NCBI RefSeq assembly: GCF_045679555.1
Contig: NC_092091.1
Location: 92,274,190-92,338,189 of the forward strand
DNA length: 64,000 nt
From: Salvelinus alpinus
Taxonomy: Eukaryota; Chordata; Actinopteri; Salmoniformes; Salmonidae
Direction: 5' to 3'
The translations under genes were made by a program, and so were the position numbers. Below the pieces are notes generated by a model. That model was given only the letters and a program-made list of their open reading frames with translations, did no database searches and had not been told where the DNA came from. Shown here piece by piece: positions 52,801-58,800 of this stretch; within the stretch, counting starts at the first letter, position 1; each line of letters begins with the position of its first letter.

Positions 52801-55800
52801 GCTAGGTAACACGGTCACCACCGATAAATCCGTGATAATCGAAGACTTCAACAAGCATTTCTCAATGGCTGGCCATGCCTTCCTCCTGGCGACTCCAACC
52901 TTGGCCAACAGCCCCGCCCCCCCCGCTGCTACTCGCCCAAGCCTCCCCAGCTTCTCCTTTACCCAAATCCAGATAGCAGATGTTCTGAAAGAGCTGGAAA
53001 ACCTGGACCCATACAAATCAGCTGGGCTTGACAATCTGGACCCCCTATTTCTGAAACTGTCCGCCGCCATTGTCGCACCCCCTATTACCAGCCTGTTCAA
53101 CCTCTCCTTCGTATCATCTGAGATCCCCAAGGATTGGAAAGCTGCCGCGGTCATCCCCCTCTTCAAAGGGGGAGACACCCTGGACCCAAACTGTTACAGA
53201 CCTATATCCATCCTGCCCTGCCTATCTAAGGTCTTCGAAAGCCAAGTCAACAAACAGATCACTGACCATCTCGAATCCCACCGTACCTTCTCCGCTGTGC
53301 AATCCGGTTTCCGAGCCGGTCACGGGTGCACCTCAGCCACGCTCAAGGTACTAAACGATATCATAACCGCCATCGATAAAAGACATTACTGTGCAGCCGT
53401 CTTCATCGACCTGGCCAAGGCTTTCGACTCTGTCAATCATCATATTCTTATCGGCAGACTCAGTAGCCTCGGTTTTTCTAATGACTGCCTTGCCTGGTTC
53501 ACCAACTACTTTGCAGACAGAGTTCAGTGTGTCAAATCGGAGGGCATGTTGTCCGGTCCTCTGGCAGTCTCTATGGGGGTACCACAGGGTTCAATTCTCG
53601 GGCCGACTCTTTTCTCTGTATACATCAATGATGTTGCTCTTGCTGCGGGAGATTCCCTGATCTACCTCTACGCAGACGACACCATTCTATATACTTCCGG
53701 CCCTTCCTTGGACACTGTGCTATCTAACCTCCAAACGAGCTTCAATGCCATACAACACTCCTTCCGTGGCCTCCAACTGCTCTTAAACGCTAGTAAAACC
53801 AAATGCATGCTTTTCAACCGTTCGCTGCCTGCACCCGCACGCCCGACTAGCATCACCACCCTGGACGGTTCAGACCTAGAATATGTGGACATCTATAAGT
53901 ACCTAGGTGTCTGGCTAGACTGCAAACTCTCCTTCCAGACTCATATCAAACATCTCCAATCCAAAATCAAATCAAGAATCGGCTTTCTATTCCGCAACAA
54001 AGCCTCCTTCACTCACGCCGCCAAACTTACCCTAGTAAAACTGACTATCCTACCGATCCTCGACTTCGGCGATGTCATCTACAAAATAGCTTCCAATACT
54101 CTACTCAGCAAACTGGATGCAGTTTATCACAGTGCCATTCGTTTTGTTACTAAAGCACCTTATACGACCCACCACTGCGACCTGTATGCCCTAGTCGGCT
54201 GGCCCTCGCTACATGTTCGTCGTCAGACCCACTGGCTCCAGGTCATCTACAAGGCTATGCTAGGTAAAGTGCCGCCTTATCTCAGTTCACTGGTCACGAT
54301 GGCTACACCCACCCGCAGCACGCGCTCCAGCAGGTGTATCTCACTGATCATCCCTAAAGCCAAAACCTCATTTGGACGCCTTTCCTTCCAGTTCTCTGCT
54401 GCCTGCGACTGGAACGAATTGCAAAAATCTCTGAAGTTGGAGACTTTTATCTCCCTCAACAACTTTAAACATCTGCTATCTGAGCAGGTAACCGATCGCT
54501 GCAGCTGTACATAGTCCATCAGTATATAGCCCACCCAATTTACCTACCTCACCCCCCATACTGCTTTATTTATTTACTTTTCTGCTCTTTTGCACACCAG
54601 TATCTCTTCTTGCACATGATCATCTGATGATTTATCACTCCAGTGTTAATCTGCTAAATTGTAATTATTCGATTTATTGCCTACCTCATGCCTTTTGCAC
54701 ACATTGTATATAGATTCTCTTTTTTTTCTACCATGTTATTGACTTGTTTATTGTTTACTCCATGTGTAACTCTGTGTTGTCTGTTCACACTGCTATGCTT
54801 TATCTTGGCCAGGTCGCAGTTGCAAATGAGAACTTGTTCTCAACTAGCCTACCTGGTTAAATAAAGGTGAAAAAAAAAAAAAAAAAAAACAGGTACAGGC
54901 CTGATGGAGGAAACCAGGTCTAGATTTAACAGGCCTGATAAAGGAACCCAGGTCTAGATTTAACAGGCCTGATGGAGGAAACCAGGTCTAGATTTAACAG
55001 GTACAGGCCTGATAGAGGAAACCAGGTCTAGATTTAACAGGTACAGGCCTGATAGAGGAAACCAGGTCTAGATTTAACAGGCCTGATAGAGGAAACCTGG
55101 TCTAGATTTAACAGGCCTGATAGAGGAAACCAAGTCTAGATTTAACAGGCCTGATAGAGGAAACCAAGTCTAGATTTAACAGGTACAGGCCTGATGGAGG
55201 AAACCAGGTCTAGATTTAACAGGCCTGATAGAGGAAACCAAGTCTAGATTTAACAGGCCTGATAGAGGAAACCAAGTCTAGATTTAACAGGCCTGATGGA
55301 GGAAACCAAGTCTAGATTTAACAGGTACAGGCCTGATGGAGGAAACCAGGTCCAGATTTAACAGGTACAGGCCTGATGGAGGAAACCAGGTCTAGATTTA
55401 ACAGGCCTGATAGAGGAAACCAGGTCTAGATTTAACAGGCCTGATAGAGGAAACCAAGTCTAGATTTAACAGGTACAGGCCTGATGGAGGAAACCAGGTC
55501 TAGATTTAACAGGCCTGATGGAGGAAACCAGGTCTAGATTTAACAGGCCTGATAGAGGAAACCAGGTCTAGATTTAACAGGTACAGGCCTGATGGAGGAA
55601 ACCAGGTCCAGATTTAACAGGTACAGGCCTGATAGAGGAAACCAGGTCTAGATTTAACAGGCCTGATAGAGGAAACCAAGTCTAGATTTAACAGGCCTGA
55701 TAGAGGAAACCAAGTCTAGATTTAACAGTTACAGGCCTGATAGAGGAAACCAGGTTTAGATTTAACAGGCCTGATAGAGGAAACCAAGTCTAGATTTAAC

Positions 55801-58800
55801 AGGTACAGGCCTGATGGAGGAAACCAGGTCTAGATTTAACAGGTACAGGCCTGATAGAGGAAACCAGGTCTAGATTTAACAGGTACAGGCCTGATGGAGG
55901 AAACCAGGTCTAGATTTAACAGGTACAGACCTGATGGAGGAAACCAGGTCTAGATTTAACAGGTACAGGCCTGATGGAGGAAACCAGGTCTAGATTTAAC
56001 AGGTACAGGCCTGATAGAGGAAACCAGGTCTAGATTTAACAGGCCTGATGGAGGACCCCAGGTCTAGATTTAACAGGTACAGGTCTGATGGAGGAAACCA
56101 GGTCTAGATTTAACAGGCCTGATAGAGGAAACCAGGTCTAGATTTAACAGGTACAGGTCTGATGGAGGAAACCAGGTCTAGATTTAACAGGTACAGGTCT
56201 GTGCTTAAGGATGACGATAGAACCCAGCAACAGTCAAGGAAGAGCTATTTGAAAGTTTAATGCTTAAAACCACTAAATCAAATTGTTTGGGGACAGACTT
56301 GGTGGAGACACCCGAGCACTGAAGGTGATTTCCACTTCAACATCTTTGAAAGATGACTGTCATTCTGCTGTAGAATTGGTTAATTTTGTCCCGTGTAATA
56401 AATTCTATACATTAGTTTATACTGGATTAATTATACATTTTTGCTAACTTTAATTTTGTTAGTTATGTTCCAACATTCCCTCCCTCTTGTGACCAAAATC
56501 TGTTATTTTTAAGTCTTGGTTCCAATAGTTTCTATTTTTTTCTAAAACACAAACTAACTCACTCAAGATATTCAACTTTAGTTTCATATATTTATCACAT
56601 TTGATGTATGTTTCTGCATATTTACCAAGATGCTCAAATAATGTTAACATAACAACAAATATATAAACACTATAAAGACAGTGGAAACTGAAGATATTTA
56701 ACTCACACTAGTGTCTGTATGTTGCAGAGTGGACTGGTTAGTCCAACACAGAGCAGCTTCATTCCTCTGTCTCCCAAGTCATTGTAGCTGAGGTCCAGTT
56801 CTCTCAGGGGGGAGTTTGGTGTCTGCAGAGCTGAGACCAGAGTCTCACAGGATTCATATGTGAGATTACAGTCAGCCAGTCTGGAGAGAGGAGATATGTT
56901 GATATACTGTTAAATATGCAAAGATTTAAGAATAATGAGATGCATTAAGACAATAACAGAAGGACATGATTAGACTATGTTAAAAACATTCTAACTCACT
57001 CAAGATATTTAACCTTAGTTTTATATATTTATCATATTTGATGAATGTTTCTGCATATTTACCAAGATGTTCAAATAATGTTAAAAACATAATAACACAT
57101 AATTACTACAAATTTATAAACACTATGAAGACAGTGGATACTGAAGATATTTAACTCACACTAGTGTCTGTATGTTGCCGAGTGGACTGGTTAGTCCATC
57201 ACAAAGCCGCTCCACTCCTCTGTCTCTCAGGTTATTGTAGCTGAGGTCCAGTTCTCTCAGGGGGGAGTTTGGTGTCTGCAGAGCTGAAGCCAGAGTCTCA
57301 CAGGATTCATCTGCGAGGTTACAGCCAGCCAGTCTGGAGAGGAGATAATCTGTTAGATATACAAATCCTCCAGAGTAACGATACTGTAAACATCAACTCA
57401 ATAACAGAACTTACAGTGCTCTCTTGCAGGTTTTCACGACCGGCAGCAACCTCTGATAACCTTTCTCTGATGTGTTGTATGTCTTCAGGTCAAACTCCTC
57501 CAGCACCTCCTCTGACATCAGTAACAGGTAGGCCAGGGCTGAACATTGGTCAGGTTTTAGCTCTGTTTCTGAAAGAGTTCCTGATCGCAGGGAGGTCTGC
57601 ATGTCTTCAACTAGAGAGTTGGCACCAAGTTCATTCAGACAGTGGAACAAGTTGATGATCCTTTCTGGTGAGGATTCCCTTTCGATGTTGTCTGAAAGGT
57701 ACCTGACTGTTCTCTCAACTGTTTCCTCATTGGTCTGTGTTGTACTTCCTGTCTGTGTCAGAAGGCCTCGTAACAGATTCTGATTGGACTCCAGTGAGAG
57801 ACCCAGAAGGAAGCGGAGGAACAGGTCCAGGTGTCCATTCTCACTCTTCAAGGCCTGGTCCACTGCGCTCCTGTGTAAGTAAGACAACTGGATTGACTCC
57901 TCCTCCTCCTCATCAGTAGGGATTGCTTTAGGAGGGAAAACAATTTCCTGCTTGTCCAGATATGATTCTAAAGCATGCACTGATGCTAGAAACTCCTGAA
58001 TGCTCAGATGCACAAAGCTGTAGACCTTCTCTTGGTACAGCCCAGATTCTTCTTTAAAGATCTCTGTACACAATGCTGAGTACTCTGATGCCTCTGTGAC
58101 ATCAAGGCCACACTCTCTCAGGTCCTCCTCATAGAAGATCAGGTTGCCCCTCTGCAGCTGTTGGAAAGCCAGCTTTGCCAGTTTCAGGATCATCTCTTTG
58201 TCTGACTGAGACAGTTCCTTTGGGTTTGTCTCTGTGGCTGTGTTGTACTTCTTGTTCTTCACAATGATTTGGATGAGAATGAAGTGTGAGTACATCTGGG
58301 TCAGAGTTTTGGGGACTTCATCCTTCTCTGCCACTTTCAGTATCATCTCAAGGACAGTGGCTGATATCCAACAGAAGACTGGCATGTGGCACATGATGTG
58401 GAGGCTCCTTGATGTCTTCATGTGTTTGATGATTTCATTGGCCATATTCTGATCTGTGATTTTCTTCCTGAAGTACTCCTCCTTCTGTGGATCATTGAAC
58501 CCTCGTACCTCTGTCACCTGGTCAACACACTCAGGAGGGATCTGATTGGCTGCTGCGGGCCGTGTGGTTATCCAGAGGAGAGCAGAGGGAAGCAGATTCC
58601 CCTTGATGAGGTTTGTCAGCAGCACGTCCACTGAGGTTGGCTTAGTGACATCACAGCACTTCTCATTGTTTTTGAAGTCTAGAGGAAGTCGACACTCATC
58701 CAGACCATCAAAAATGAAAACAGTTTTGGTTTCACCATCTTCAATGCTGTCAATCTCTTTCAGCTCTGAGAAGTATTGGGAAAGAAGTTGCATCAGACTG

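Noticed and set aside
28632..56201. CRISPR-like array (regular 34/40-bp units)
   Set aside because: Units are contiguous, with no unique spacers between repeats, in vertebrate DNA with SINEs and introns; it is a minisatellite.
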